DNA of 64,000 nt from NCBI GenBank assembly GCA_963789785.1, contig CAWBNC010000044.1, forward strand, positions 129,901 to 193,900. Direction: 5' to 3'. The DNA comes from JAEULH01 sp963789785 (GTDB lineage Bacteria; Pseudomonadota; Alphaproteobacteria; Rhodospirillales; Defluviicoccaceae). Positions 10,303-21,349 of this stretch are shown here, one piece after another. The position numbers and the translations under genes were made by a program. The notes under the pieces were generated by a model. That model was given only the letters and a program-made list of their open reading frames with translations. It was not told the DNA's origin and searched no databases. Position 1 is the first letter of the stretch. Every line of letters begins with the position of its first letter.

Positions 10303-12106
10303 CTAACGCAGCCATGCCGCGGTCTCGTCACCGGCCCGGGCGAGGTTCACCTCGTGAGCAGACAAGGCGGCCTCGAGCGTCCGATCGCGGCCATAGATGT
10401 CGTCGCGGAATTGCACGGAGCCATCATTGCCACGCCACGCGGTCAGATAGGCCAGATGAACCGGAACCGGCTGGCGGAGCGTGACGGTGCGGGTGTCGCC
10501 GGAGGCGATGACAGCGCGCAGCCGCTCCCGGTTCCAGTCGCCGTTCGCTTCCAGGAGCTTCAGCGCGAGCTCCAGCGGCTGCGCCAGGCGGATGCAGCCG
10601 GAGCTGAACGCCCGCACCGGCTGGGAAAACAGCCCCCTCGACGGCGTATCATGGAGATAGACGTCAAAGGCGTTTGGAAACATGAACTTCACGCGCCCCA
10701 GCGCATTGCCAGGCCCCGGCTTCTGACGCAGCCAGTAGGGAAAGCCGGCCGCCCGCGCAGTAGCCCAGTCAATGCCGGCGGGATCCACCGCGCCGCCGCC
10801 GCTGGTGAAGATACTGAAGCCTTTGGCAGCAAGAAAATTCGGGTCCCGGCGAAACCGCGGCAACAGGTCCTTGACAGCGATGATCCGAGGCACCGTCCAG
10901 GTCGGGTTCAGCTCCAGGTAGGTGATCAAGCCGCTGAATTCCGGCGTACTGCGTTCCGGCTTGCCGACGATAACGCGCATCTCGAACGCGTCACCGCCGC
11001 TGCTCACGTAATTGAGCGTGAATCCCGCCAGGTTAACCAGCAGGTGGGGATCGCCGAGCTCGTCGGGTAGCCAGCGCGCCCGCTCCATGTTGATCAGGAT
11101 CTGGCGGATGCGCGCCTCTGCCGGAACGGCCATGGCGAGCCGCGTCCGCTCGCCGACGACGCCATCGGGGTTAAGGCCATGGCGCGACTGGAAGCTCTTC
11201 ACCGCCAGCGTCACGGCGTCGTCGTACACCGCCGGGGCGGCAACACCTGCCGGATCTTCGCGCAGATCGCCCGTCGCTCGCAGGATTGTCCTCAGCAGCA
11301 GGACGCCGTCGCCTTCGCTGTCCGGATCGAGGCGATCGAAGGTCGGCACCGGCCAGCCGCCGGCCGCTGCCCGTTCGCGATACTCGCGCAGGGACCGGCG
11401 CAGCCCGGCATAGCTTGCATTTGCCGGGACCAGAGCAGAGAGATGGGCTCCCAGATCATCGGCGGCGGCAGCCTCCGCGAGGACGTTTCCGGCGTCGAAG
11501 GTCTTGCGCGCCAAAGCGCCCTCCACATCCATACGCTCCGGGACTAGATGCCCCAGGCGCAGGTTGCGGGCGTAACGCAGGAGCGCCGCGCTCAGGTTTA
11601 CGTCCAGCCTTGCCAGATCGCCGGCGGCGTCGTCGGGCGCGCCGCTCGTCTGCACCGGGATGTAGTCGTCCGGGTCAAGGCCGTCATCTCCCGTCCGGCG
11701 GAAGGCCGCAAGCAGCGCCGCAGTGCGCGCACTGAAACCGTTGCCATCGATCCAGGCCGGCGTGAAGCCGCGCTGCATGTAGAAGCTGTGCAACAGTTTG
11801 AGCTGATCGGAATCGACGCCTGCAACCCCATCGCCGCCCTCGCCGACAAGGCGGGCAATGGCGACCGCGACATAGGCTGTCGGGATCGCCGTCGATGTCC
11901 TGGCTTTTGGCTGCGAACTCCGCACGTTCGCCCACTCGAGCCGGCGGGAGGGGCGAATACATTGCCACAGACTCACCCGGCGCTGTGTTCCCAACCTCGG
12001 CGGCAGCCCGCCCGGGTGCGTCCGCTGCTACGCCAACGGCCAGGGCCAAAGCAAAGATCGCGCCGCGCACAACCTTGGACAGCAACTGTTTGCTCCACGA
12101 GTCCAT
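10303..12106 (-). CDS. L,D-transpeptidase, YcbB/LdtD type (one N-terminal frameshift)
   Basis: Periplasmic enzyme making 3-3 cross-links in peptidoglycan. A signal sequence starting at ATG 12106 (MDSWSKQLLSKVVRGAIFAL) is in one frame until about 11895. The remainder is one long intact frame. A peptidoglycan-binding helix bundle is visible (AVKSFQSRHGLNPDGVVGER), followed by the YkuD catalytic domain with LELNPTWTVP, the HDTPSRGLFSQP loop and the catalytic motif SSGCIRLAQPLEL. The total of about 600 residues suits YcbB, which has an extra N-terminal domain. It is followed by the DUF882 gene. The N-terminal shift is probably a sequence error. Confidence 0.88.
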
Positions 12107-12415
12107 GCGGCAAACCCCGCCTCCCGATGACCATCCGCACGAAACGGCGCGCGCAATGAGCGATATGGGAGCGCCACGAACACAACCCAATTAAATTTAC
12201 CAAACCTATAGTAGTATTTCCTGAAGGCGCGGGCAAGGCCCACGATCAACTGCGCACGAACATGCGCCCTTCAGGCGTCGCCGCAGGATAAGCAGGATAG
12301 AATGGGCAGGATTAGTAAGACGGCGCGCGCGGCGGCGACGCGGGTTGCCGCAGCCCGCCTGCCGGCGAAGCCCGCCGGCGCCGGGGCCCCACCTTACGAG
12401 ACCCTCGGGCCGCGC
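12107..12415 (-). other. Intergenic stretch upstream of the L,D-transpeptidase
   Basis: About 310 bases between the second M16 peptidase and the L,D-transpeptidase. It holds an A+T-rich patch (about 12190-12222) in an otherwise GC-rich surrounding, which is the likely promoter area for the transpeptidase gene. No clear -35/-10 pair or terminator was identified. Confidence 0.4.
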
Positions 12416-13777
12416 TCAGTTGTTCGCTTCGACGCCGATCGGCGCGCCGGCAACGACGAAGGCCAGCGACTTCGGGGCGAGCAGGCCGCGCGCCAGCCGA
12501 TTGACATCGGCCAGGGTGACCGCCTCGATGAGTGCGTTGCGGCGATCGAGGTAGTCGATGCCGAGGTGCTCGAGCTGCATGGACACGAGGATGCCGGCAA
12601 CTTGGCCGCTAGAGGTGAAGCGGAGCGGGAACGAGCCGGTAAGATAGGTCTTCGCATCGGCGAGATCGCTCTCGTCGGCGCCATCACGAGCGATACCGCT
12701 CCACACGCCGCGGATGACCCTGAGCGTCTCGCCCGCTCGCTCGTTGACCGTACCGGCGGTGCCGAGGATCAGCGCGGCATGGTCGAGCGGCGCCAGCCGG
12801 GCGTAGACCGTGTAAACGAGACCGCGCTTCTCGCGCACCTCCTGGTAGAGACGCGACGTGAACGGGCCCGAGCCGAGGATGTGCACGAGAACCGTCGCGG
12901 CATAGAAGTCCGGATCATCGCGCGGGAGGCCGCGCTGGCCGAAGATGATGGCGCTCTGCGGCGCGCCGGTTGGCACCACCTCGGTCTGGCCGTGGATATT
13001 GGGCACGACATCGGCAACCGTCGCCGTATCGCCCGTCGAGGGGAGATCGGCAAAGGTCCGCTGCAGGAGCGTCGCCAGCTCGCCTGCCGTGATGTCGCCG
13101 ACAACGCCGATGACGAGCCGGTCCTTGGTCAGTCTGGAGGCTGCAAAGATGCGCAGATCCTGCGCGGTGATGGCGGCAAGGCTGTCGGCCGTGCCGCCGG
13201 CGGGACGGCCGTAGGGATGATCCGGGAAAGCCATGGCGAAGAAGGCCCGCGACGCAACCGCATCGGGATCCTCCAGGGCCGCACGGGCGGCCGCCTGCAA
13301 CTGGCTGCGAACACGCGCGACCGGCTCGGCGTCGAACCGGGGCGCGATCAGCGCCTGGCGAAGCAGCGCAAAGGCGGCGTCGCGATGTTCGCTCAGCGTC
13401 TCGACCTTGCCGCGAAGGGCGTCGAGGTCGGCATCGAAGCCGAGGGTGATCGCCAGGTTCTCGAGACGCTCGTGGAAGGCCGTCGAGTCGAGGTCGCCGG
13501 CGCCTTCGTCGAGCAGCGCCGCGACCATCTCGGCCAGTCCGCTCCTGTCGGCAGGATCCAATGCGGCGCCGCCGCGGAAGGCCAGGCGGGTGGTGACGAT
13601 CGGATTGGTGTGATCCTCCACAAGCCAGGCCTCGACGCCGCCGCCGGTGACCCGCTGGACTTCGACAGCCTTCGCCGGCGCCACGATCAAGAGCACGGCA
13701 ACGGCCACCATGGCGGCCACCAGGACCGACAACGTCGTCCGGCGAATGGCGCGCTCGACGAGATGGGATGCGTTCAC
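12416..13777 (-). CDS. M16 family peptidase homologue, non-catalytic partner
   Basis: A 453-residue member of the insulinase/pitrilysin family with an N-terminal membrane-spanning or signal segment (TTLSVLVAAMVAVAVLLIV). The first M16 domain has RLAFRGGAALDPADRSGLA, where a catalytic member would carry HxxEH; here the zinc-binding residues are missing. The second domain contains HPYGRPAGGTADSLAAI, and later VREKRGLVYTVYA, the conserved substrate-contact R/Y region. GTG start 13777 overlaps the stop of the upstream M16 gene (GTGA), implying translational coupling. Such paired catalytic and inactive subunits form heterodimeric periplasmic peptidases. The frame is intact. Confidence 0.85.
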   Translation of the reverse strand: MNASHLVERAIRRTTLSVLVAAMVAVAVLLIVAPAKAVEVQRVTGGGVEAWLVEDHTNPIVTTRLAFRGGAALDPADRSGLAEMVAALLDEGAGDLDSTAFHERLENLAITLGFDADLDALRGKVETLSEHRDAAFALLRQALIAPRFDAEPVARVRSQLQAAARAALEDPDAVASRAFFAMAFPDHPYGRPAGGTADSLAAITAQDLRIFAASRLTKDRLVIGVVGDITAGELATLLQRTFADLPSTGDTATVADVVPNIHGQTEVVPTGAPQSAIIFGQRGLPRDDPDFYAATVLVHILGSGPFTSRLYQEVREKRGLVYTVYARLAPLDHAALILGTAGTVNERAGETLRVIRGVWSGIARDGADESDLADAKTYLTGSFPLRFTSSGQVAGILVSMQLEHLGIDYLDRRNALIEAVTLADVNRLARGLLAPKSLAFVVAGAPIGVEANN

Positions 13778-15141
13778 CGCGCGGCGGCCTGCTGCTCGAC
13801 CTCGCCGCGCAGGAGCGCGGTCACCGAACCGCCGGGCTTCAGGACCGCTTTCGCCGCGGCGTTGACCTCATCGGCGGAGACCGCGGCGATGCGCGCCGGC
13901 CAGCCCTCGACGTGCTCGACCGGGAGCCCGATCGCCAGCGCGCGCCCAAGCACCTGCGCGCCATCGCTGATGGAGTCGCGAGCATAGACAGCCTCCGCCT
14001 GCAGGCGGCGGCTTCGCCCGCTCGAACGTCCTCGGCGCTGACGCCGGCTGAGATGACATCGGCTACCACGGCATCAACCGCCGTCTCGATCGCCGCCAGG
14101 GACACGCCTTCGCGCGGTTGAACGGCAATGACGAACTGGGACGGGCCGCGCATGTCCGCCTCGTACCAGACCTTGGCCTGGTCGGCGAGCCCGTCCTCGA
14201 CGACAAGCTTGCGGTAGAGGCGGCTCGACGGTCCGCCGCCGAGAATGCGCGCAAGCACTTCGAGCGGATCGGCCCGTTCGGTCGCGCCATAGACCGCGCT
14301 GGGCGCGATGTAGCTCCGACTCCAGGTTTCCTGCCGGACGCGCGGATCGCTGAGCTCGACCCGCCGCGGCGTGATGGCCGGCGGTTCTTGAAGGGCGGTC
14401 CGCTTCGGCGTATCCGCCCGCGGGATCCCGCCATAGAAGCGCTCGGCAAGCGGCCGCACCTCTTCGGCGGTCACGTCGCCGGCGACGACCAGGATGGCGT
14501 TGTTCGGTGCGTACCAGCGCCTGTAAAAGGCGAGCACATCCGCGACGGCGAGATCCCGGATCTCGTTCTCCCAGCCGATGATCGGCCGCCGATAAGGGTG
14601 GTTGAAGAACAGGGTCGCGTCGGCGTAGATGTCGAGGATCGCGCCCGGGTCATTCTCGACCCGCTGACGCCGCTCCTCCAGAACCACCTCTTTCTCCGAT
14701 GCGATCTGCTCGTCGGTTGAGCACCAGATTGGTCATCCGGTCCGCTTCGAGCCCCATCACCAACGGCAGCCGGTCCTTGGCGACGCTCTGGTAGTAGGCG
14801 GTGTAGTCCCAGGAGGTGAACGCGTTCTCCTGGCCGCCGTTGCGCGAGACCAGCGTCGAGAACTCGCCGGGGCCGTGCGCCGGGGTCCCCTTGAACATCA
14901 GATGCTCGAGCAGATGGGCGATGCCGGAATGGCCGGCCTGCTCATCGGCGGCGCCGACCTTGTACCAGATCATGTGGGTCACGACGGGCGAGCGGTGGTT
15001 GGGGATGACGACGACCTGGAGGCCATTGTCGAGGGTGAACGTCTCCGGGTTGAAGACGGCGGCCCGGCTCTGCCCGCCGAGCAGAAGCGCAATGGCGAGC
15101 ACGACGACACTGACGAGCCATGTCGTCGACTGCTTCGGCAT
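13774..15141 (-). CDS. M16 family zinc peptidase, catalytic subunit (frameshifted)
   Basis: Start at ATG 15141, preceded by GAGGAGG. A signal segment (SVVVLAIALLLGGQSRAA) leads into the M16 domain with the zinc motif GHSGIAHLLEHLMFKGTP (HxxEH). The frame changes near 14685, after EADRMTNLVLN, to continue with NPYRRP-type text (NHPYRRPIIGWENEI) and the second domain (SYIAPSAVY, LEVLARILGGGPSSRLYRKL). It changes again near 13990 for the last 75 residues (DSISDGAQVLGRALAIGLP). Full length is about 455 residues. Translation is coupled to the downstream inactive partner. The order lspA-DUF3035-M16-M16 is common in Rhodospirillales. Confidence 0.85.
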
Positions 15142-15306
15142 CACCAATCCTCCTCGACGAGTTTGCTTGATTCCGCTCGCTGTCAACGCGAGCCGCGGCG
15201 CGGCGATCCAGAACGGTCCGGAACAGTGAGGCGGATATGGGGTCGTGCTTAGGCGGCGGGCAACAACCGCAGCCCTGGCGAGGCAGTCCCCCACGGTGCC
15301 CCGGCT

Positions 15307-15896
15307 CTAGAATATCCCTTCGAGCAAGGCGCGGGGTTTGCGCTCGATCGTCGGGGTGGCGCCGGCGACGATCGGCTTGCCGAGCGCCTGATTATCCTGG
15401 ATGCGGCGGGCTTCCTTGGCCGGATCGACGACGGCGCCGTATTCCTTAGGCTTGCTCCAGAACATCAGCCGGTCGGTCATCGACTTGTCCGCGTCGGCGA
15501 GAATGGTGGTCTCGCGGTTGACGATGGAGCGGATGTTCGGATCGGCGTTGATCCCGCCGGTGCGGTCGAGCAAGCGCGGAGAGCCCGGCGGACTGGGCCG
15601 CGGCCGCGCTGGCGCCGGCCCGATAGGCGGTCGCGTCGGCGCCAGGATCGGCCACGCCGGCGCTACCGAGCAGCGCCTGGCGGGCATCCGCGCGCGCCGT
15701 CGTGGCTTCCGGAGCGGCCCCGGCCACCGGCGGCTGGAGCGTGAAGTTCGGCGGAACGCTGAGCGGCGTGCGTTTGTAGACGGTGAACTCGTCGGGCGGA
15801 CGCTTGCCCTGACCGGCCAGCTCCCGCACCGACTGGCAACCGCCGACGACCAGTGCCAGGGCAACGAACGCAAGCCGGCCACCAATGATGCCTCAT
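15307..15896 (-). CDS. DUF3035 lipoprotein (BamF-like; frameshifted)
   Basis: The coding sense is spread over three frames. The N-terminal lipoprotein signal reads LAFVALALVVGGCQS with a lipobox cysteine. It is followed by the DUF3035 hallmark RPPDEFTVYKRTPLSVPPNF. The last part, after a shift near 15575, contains NADPNIRSIVNRETTILAD, then DRLMFWSKPKEYGAVVDP. The family is an alphaproteobacterial outer membrane lipoprotein linked to the BAM complex in some species. No ATG is in frame with the signal. ATG 15896 is in a neighbouring frame, so a further indel near the start is likely. It sits 14 bases downstream of lspA, which processes lipoproteins. Confidence 0.75.
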
Positions 15897-15910
15897 GATC
15901 TCAAGCGCCC

Positions 15911-16411
15911 CTACGGTGTCTCTTCGGGAAGTTTACGGACATCCGCCCGCGCAAACAAGGAATCGGCAACCAGTATCACGGCGCCGATGGTAATCGCGGA
16001 GTCGGCGACGTTGAACGCCGGCCAGTGGAAGCCGAAGGCGTGAACGTCGAGAAAGTCGAAGACAGCGCCGAAGCGCAGCCGGTCGATCACGTTGCCGATG
16101 GCCCCGCCGATGATCAGACCGAGGCCAAGGGCGATCGTTCGCCGGTCGGTCCTCGTCAACCAGATCGCCAGAACGACCGCGATGGAAAGGGCGAGGACGG
16201 GAAGAACCCAGGCGTTGAGCGGCGAATCGTTGTTGAACAGGCCAAAGCTGACACCCCGGTTCCAGCCGACGACGAGGTTGAAGAACGCGGTCAGCTCGAT
16301 GACCCGCGGCGGACGCATGATCCCCATGATCGCCCACTTGCTGAGCTGATCGGCGACGATCACCGACCCGGCGAGGCCGAGGCCGAAGACAAGGTGGCGC
16401 ACCTGCTGCAT
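15911..16411 (-). CDS. lspA: Lipoprotein signal peptidase (signal peptidase II)
   Basis: Inner membrane aspartyl peptidase that removes signal peptides from prolipoproteins. The 166 residues from ATG 16411 contain four transmembrane segments. The conserved boxes are DQLSKWAIM, NLVVGWNRGVSFGLF, GGAIGNVIDRLRFGAVFDFL (first catalytic Asp) and FNVADSAITIG (second catalytic Asp). The frame is intact and the length normal. It lies directly after ileS, as in most proteobacteria, and before the DUF3035 lipoprotein. Confidence 0.95.
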   Translation of the reverse strand: MQQVRHLVFGLGLAGSVIVADQLSKWAIMGIMRPPRVIELTAFFNLVVGWNRGVSFGLFNNDSPLNAWVLPVLALSIAVVLAIWLTRTDRRTIALGLGLIIGGAIGNVIDRLRFGAVFDFLDVHAFGFHWPAFNVADSAITIGAVILVADSLFARADVRKLPEETP

Positions 16412-16427
16412 CGCGGAGGCGGGCGGC

Positions 16428-19268
16428 CTACTCGGCCGCCGCCAGATCGCCGCCGACGGCGTCGGCGCAGCGCGCGCAGATATCCGGATGAGCCGCGTTC
16501 CGGCCCACCTCTTCCAGCACCTGCCAGCAGCGCTCGCACTTGCGGCCCTCGGCCGGAGCAATGACCACCGCCACCCCCGGAACATCGGCGATGCGGAAGG
16601 CGTCATCCGGCGCCGGCCCGCTTTCCAGCGCAGCCGTCGAGGTGATGAACAGCTCGGCCAGATCGATGCCGCGGATCGCGTCGTGATACTCCGGCTCGGC
16701 ATAGACGACCGCGCGGGCCTGGAGGCTGGAGCCGATCCGTCGCGCCGCGCGTTCGACCTCAAGGGCGCCCGTCACGACCCGGCGCAGCCGGCGCAGAAGC
16801 GCAGAACGCGCCGCCAGCGCGTCGTCACGCCATTCGCCCGGCAGTGTCGGGAAGGTGCGCAGATGGACGCTCGAATCCTCGCCCGGGTTGCGGGCCAGCC
16901 ACGCTTCCTCGGCGGTAAAGCAGATGAACGGCGCGAGCCACGCGGTCAGGCAGTCGAAGACGGTGTCGAGGACGGTGCGCGCGGCCCGCCGCCGCGGCGA
17001 GTTCGGCCGGATCGCAATAAAGGCTGTCCTTGCGGATGTCGAAGTAGAACGCCGAAAGCTCCACGGCGCAGAAGGTGTGCAGCTCGGCGAACAGGCCGTG
17101 GAAGGCGAAGTCGTCGCAGGCCTTGCGCAGGCCCTGGTCCAGCTCGACCAGGCGATGGAGAACCCAGCGCTCCAGCTCGGGCATCTCGGCGACCGCGATA
17201 CGCTCACTGGCCGCTGAACCCGGCGAGATTGCCGAGCAGGAAGCGCAAGGTGTTGCGCAGGCGGCGGTAGACGTCGGCGTGCTGCTTGAGGATGGCCGAA
17301 CCGATGCGCAGATCCTCGGCGTAATCGGAGCCGACCACCCACAGGCGCAGGACATCGGCGCCGTGGTTCTCGACAACGTCCTGCGGCGAGATCACGTTGC
17401 CGCGCGACTTCGACATCTTCTCGCCGTCCTCGCCCATGACGAAGCCGTGGGTAAGAACCGCATCGAAAGGCGCGCGGCCGCGGGTGCCGCAGGATTCCAG
17501 CAGCGACGAGTGGAACCAGCCGCGATGCTGGTCGGAGCCTTCGAGATAGAGCGAGGCTGGCCAGCGCAGGTCCGCGCGCGGCTCGAGGACGAAGCTGTGG
17601 GTCGCGCCGGACTCGAACCAGACATCGAGAATGTCGGTGACCTGTTCGAAATCGGCCGCGTCGTAGTCCGGACCGAGGAAGCGGCGCGGGATCCGAGGTG
17701 AACCAGGCATCGGCGCCTTCAGCGGCGAAGGCCTCCGCGATCCGGTCGAGCACGCGCGGATCACGCAGCGGCTCGCCGGTGGCGCGGTCGACGAAGACGG
17801 TGATCGGCACGCCCCAGGCGCGCTGGCGGGAAATGCACCAGTCGGGCCGGGTCTCGATCATCCCGCGCAACCGCCGCTGCCCGGACGGCGGGGACGAAGC
17901 GGGTCGCATCGACCGCCGCCAGCGCCACGTCGCGCAGCCCGGTCTTCTCCATCGAGATGAACCACTGCGGCGTGTTGCGGAAGATCAGCGGCGCCTTCGA
18001 CCGCCATGAGTGCGGATAGCTGTGGACCAGCGTACCCGACGCGAGCAGCGCGCCGGCGTCCTTGAGCGCGGCGACGACGGCCGTGTTGGCGTCGCCCTCG
18101 TGGCCGTCGGCGCTGAGCACGCAGCGGCCGGCGAACAGCGGCACATGGTCGAAGAAGGTTCCGTCCGGCCCCACCGTTTCCGGGACCGCGACGCCATGAC
18201 GCAGGCCGAGCTCCCAGTCGTCGGCGCCGTGGCCGGGGGCGATGTGGACGAAGCCGCTGCCGGTTTCGGTATCGACGAAGTCGGCGGACAACAGCGGTAC
18301 CGGGAAATCGTAGCCGCCGGCGTGGAGCGGATGGCGACAGACCGTTCCGGCGAGATCGGCGCCGCTGAGGCTGTCGACCTCCTCGTGTTCGCTGATGCCG
18401 GCGGCGGCGCACACGGCCTCGGCGAGATCGCGCAGGACGACCAGCCGCTCGCCCGTGACCGCAAGGCTGTCCGGCATGCGCCGCCTTGACCTCGATGACC
18501 GCGTAGACGCAGTCCGGCCCGTAGGCGACCGCCCGGTTGCCCGGCATGGTCCACGGCGTCGTCGTCCAGATCACCACCGCCGCGCCTTCGAGCACCGGCC
18601 GCGGCGCCCGCTCCACGGGAAAGCGGACGAAGATCGTCGTCGAGGTGTGGTCGTAGTATTCGACCTCGGCCTCGGCCAGGGCCGTGCCTTCGACGATCGA
18701 CCACAGCACCGGTTTGGCGCCGCGGTAGAGCGCGCCGTTCATCAAAAAAGCGCCGAGCTCGCGGACGATCTGCGCCTCGGCCGCCGGGTTCATGGTCGAA
18801 TACGGCCGTTCCCAGTCGCCGAGGACGCCCAGGCGGCGGAACTCGGTGCGCTGGATGTCGATCCAGTTCGCGGCGAACTCCCGGCACTCCTGGCGGAACT
18901 GGACGATCGGCACCTCGTCCTTGTCCTTGCCGGCGGCGCGGTAGCGTTCCTCGATCTTCCACTCGATGGGCAGGCCGTGGCAGTCCCAGCCGGGGACGTA
19001 GTTGGCGTCCTTGCCCAGCATCTGCTGCGAGCGGTTGATGACGTCCTTGAGGATCTTGTTCAGCCCGGTGCCGATGTGGATGTTGCCGTTGGCGTAGGGC
19101 GGGCCGTCGTGGAGGATGAACTTCTCGCGGCCCGGCCGAGGCCTCGCGCAGCCGCTGGAACAGCCCCATGGCCTCCCAGCGGGCGAGCATCTCGGGCTCG
19201 CGGCGCGGCAGTCCCGCCTTCATGGGAAAGTCGGTGCGGGGAAGGAAGACGGTCGACTTGTAGTCCAA
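16428..19268 (-). CDS. ileS: Isoleucyl-tRNA synthetase (at least five frameshifts)
   Basis: Essential cytosolic enzyme charging tRNA-Ile. TTG start at 19268, two bases after the ribF stop, giving MDYKSTVFLPRTDFPMK. Landmarks across frames: DGPPYANGNIHIGTGLNK (HIGH motif), NYVPGWDCHGLPIEWK, WTTTPWTMPGNRAV (editing domain threonines), GEKMSKSRGNVISPQDVV (KMSKS) and the C-terminal zinc motif CERCWQV...ICARCADAV. The frame changes near 19125, 18485, 17880, 17690, 17215 and 16990. Total of about 940 residues is the normal length. Since an organism cannot live without this enzyme, and no second copy is known here, the breaks are almost certainly sequencing indels. Confidence 0.93.
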
Positions 19269-19270
19269 AC

Positions 19271-20261
19271 CTAAAATCCCGATCCGGTTCTGACGGTGCG
19301 CGCCATCGGCAGCCGCCGGTCGCCGTCGCGCAGCGACTGGCGGGCGCGAGCGACATCGTCGGCGATTTGTGCCCGCAGGGCCTCGATGCCGTCAAATTTC
19401 TTTTCCGGCGCGAATGTACTCAGCGAGGGCGACGCGCATCCGGCGGCCGTAGAGGTCGCCCGCGAAGTCGAAGATGTGGGTTTCCAGCAGCACCTCGCTG
19501 CCGGCGAACGTCGGCCGCCGGCCGAGATTGGCGATGCCGTCGAACCAGGTCGGCGCGCCGTCGTCGATGACGCCGACGCGGACGGAATAGACGCCGTGGG
19601 CGGGATGGATGTAGTCGCCGAGACGGACGTTGGCGGTCGGAAAGCCGATGCTGCGTCCGCGCTTGTCTCCCTCGACCACCTCGCCTTCGACCTCGAATGC
19701 CCGGCCGAGCAGCCGCGAGGCGACGGCCGGCTCGCCGCGGCGAAGGTAGTCGCGAATGCGGGTCGACGAGTAGCCCTCGCCGTCGCCATCGCGCACCTCC
19801 TGAACGCAGGTGAAGCCGAAGCCGAATTCGTCGCCGAGCCACAGCAACAGTTCCGGCGTGCCCTTGCGGCCCTGGCCAAAGGCGAAATCATGGCCGCAAA
19901 TGACGTGACTGGCGCCGAGACCGCGTACGAGCACGTTCTCGACGAAGCTTCGCGCCGACACCCGGGCGAAATCCGCGTCGAAGGGAACCACGACGAGCAG
20001 GTCCGGTCCCAGCGCTTCGATCAGCCGCGCCTTCACCGGAAACGGCGTCAGCCGGAAGGGCCCGCCCTCGGGCGCGAAGACCGACCGCGGATGGGGCTCG
20101 AAGGTCAGAACAGCCCATGGGATCGCCGACGCGTGCGCAATCCGCCCGGCCTCGCCGATGACCGCCTGATGCCCGAGGTGGACCCCGTCGAAGTTGCCGA
20201 CAGCGACGGCGGAGCCGCGGAGCTTGGCGGGCAGGCCCTGGTGGGTTCGAAAAAGCCGCAT
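19271..20261 (-). CDS. ribF: Bifunctional riboflavin kinase / FAD synthetase (one frameshift)
   Basis: Makes FMN and FAD from riboflavin. The N-terminal nucleotidyltransferase domain has GNFDGVHLGHQAVI and the YSSTRIRDYLRRGE region. The C-terminal kinase domain has GRSIGFPTANVRL and HGVYSVRVGV, then TWFDGIANLGRRPTF and VLLETHIFDF. After a shift near 19400 the final helix continues (PEKKFDGIEALRAQIADDV) to the stop at 19271-19273. About 330 residues in total. It is immediately upstream of ileS, with 2 bases between, the standard ribF-ileS-lspA arrangement. Confidence 0.93.
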
Positions 20262-20327
20262 GAACCTTTACCTGCCCGCCATTGCGCGCGGGGTCAAGCC
20301 CTTGGCGAGCCGCCAGCTTCTGGACGG

Positions 20328-20762
20328 CTAGCCCTTGCTCGGGACCATGATGAGCGCCTCGCCCTCGATGACCGTCTTGTCGCCGACGGTGCAGACCGTG
20401 TCGAACTCGGCGAACTTCTTGTTGGGGATAAGCTTACGCACGGTGACGCGGGCCATCAGCGTGTCGCCGACCTTGACCGGCGCCTTGAACTTCAGCGTCT
20501 GGCTGACGTAGATGCAGCCCGGGCCGGGAAGCTTGGTGCCGAACACCGCCGAGATGAAGGCCGCGCCGAGCATGCCGTGGGCGATCCGGCCCTTGAACAT
20601 GGTCGCCTTGGCGTACTCGTCGTTGAGGTGGACCGGGTTGGTGTCGCCGGAGACGCCGGCGAAGATGCAGATGTCGGCGTCGGTGATGGTCTTGCCGAAG
20701 GTGTCGGTCATGCCTTCGGAAAGATCCTCGAAATAGTAGCCGTTCAGTTCGTCCATGGCCAT
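20328..20762 (-). CDS. MaoC-family (R)-specific enoyl-CoA hydratase
   Basis: A 144-residue hot-dog-fold protein. The hydratase-2 motif is present: FAGVSGDTNPVHLNDEYA with the catalytic Asp and His, followed by GRIAHGMLGAAFISAVFGT. The enzyme hydrates trans-2-enoyl-CoA to (R)-3-hydroxyacyl-CoA, which can feed polyhydroxyalkanoate synthesis (PhaJ role), although no PHA gene is adjacent. GAGGGG precedes ATG 20762. The frame is intact. It lies upstream of ribF on the same strand with a 66-base gap and may be a separate transcription unit. Confidence 0.85.
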   Translation of the reverse strand: MAMDELNGYYFEDLSEGMTDTFGKTITDADICIFAGVSGDTNPVHLNDEYAKATMFKGRIAHGMLGAAFISAVFGTKLPGPGCIYVSQTLKFKAPVKVGDTLMARVTVRKLIPNKKFAEFDTVCTVGDKTVIEGEALIMVPSKG

Positions 20763-20896
20763 GGCTGGGTCCCCTCTGCGCCGGGTGCCGCTCGCCGTGT
20801 GGTTGGCGTTGCGGCATATGGTTGGCTTTGTTGCGGCGCAATCGTAGCCCCTGCCGCCGGCGGTCGCAACAGACCCGCGTCCAGGTGCGCCCTGCC

Positions 20897-21349
20897 TCAC
20901 CCGGCACGCGGCCGGCGCGGAACCAGGCGCGGGGTCGCGCGCAGTTCGCCGCCGGTGCGTCGCCTCCTGCGCGGGGCAGGCTCGCCTCCCGTCATGTCCG
21001 CCGCGGGCTTCCGCTTCGCAGCTTTGACGGGCTGCTCTGTGGCGGCCGTGTCCGCGTCGAACAGGTCGCTGCGGTTCGCCCGGCCGCGATCGCGCGCCTC
21101 GATCAGGGTGAGCGTGCGCTGAACGGTCGGGTGGCGATCGGGACAGCTCGCGCACTTGAGCAGGTGGATCCGGGCGATGGCGCGGATCCGCGCCGCGATG
21201 GTCGGGTAGCGGTGACGGGGCTCGCACCAGCGGGCATAGGCGGCGACCGTCCACGGATGGGCCGGCAGCGGCCGCAGACCGCGGGCGCGACACCATCGGA
21301 CGAAATCCAGCCACGGAGTCGGCAAAGCGCGACCGCTCAAGAGCACCAT
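20897..21349 (-). CDS. Conserved hypothetical protein with N-terminal SAM-like helical region
   Basis: A 150-residue protein beginning MVLLSGRALPTPWLDFVRWC. The first 85 residues (LPAHPWTVAAYARWCEP, IAARIRAIARIHLLKCASCP) resemble the helical core-binding (SAM-like) domain that precedes tyrosine recombinase catalytic domains, but no catalytic domain follows. The rest is a basic, low-complexity tail rich in Arg, Ala and Pro. CASCP provides a CxxC pair. It overlaps the 3' end of the MATE gene by about 13 bases, so it is probably translated from the same message. Function unknown. Confidence 0.55.
   Translation of the reverse strand: MVLLSGRALPTPWLDFVRWCRARGLRPLPAHPWTVAAYARWCEPRHRYPTIAARIRAIARIHLLKCASCPDRHPTVQRTLTLIEARDRGRANRSDLFDADTAATEQPVKAAKRKPAADMTGGEPAPRRRRRTGGELRATPRLVPRRPRAG

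Noticed and set aside
12302..13987. Long plus-strand open frame (561 codons) opposite the M16 peptidases
   Set aside because: It is antisense to two well-supported M16 genes. The long frame arises from high GC and reads as low-complexity Arg/Gly/Asp text without any motif.
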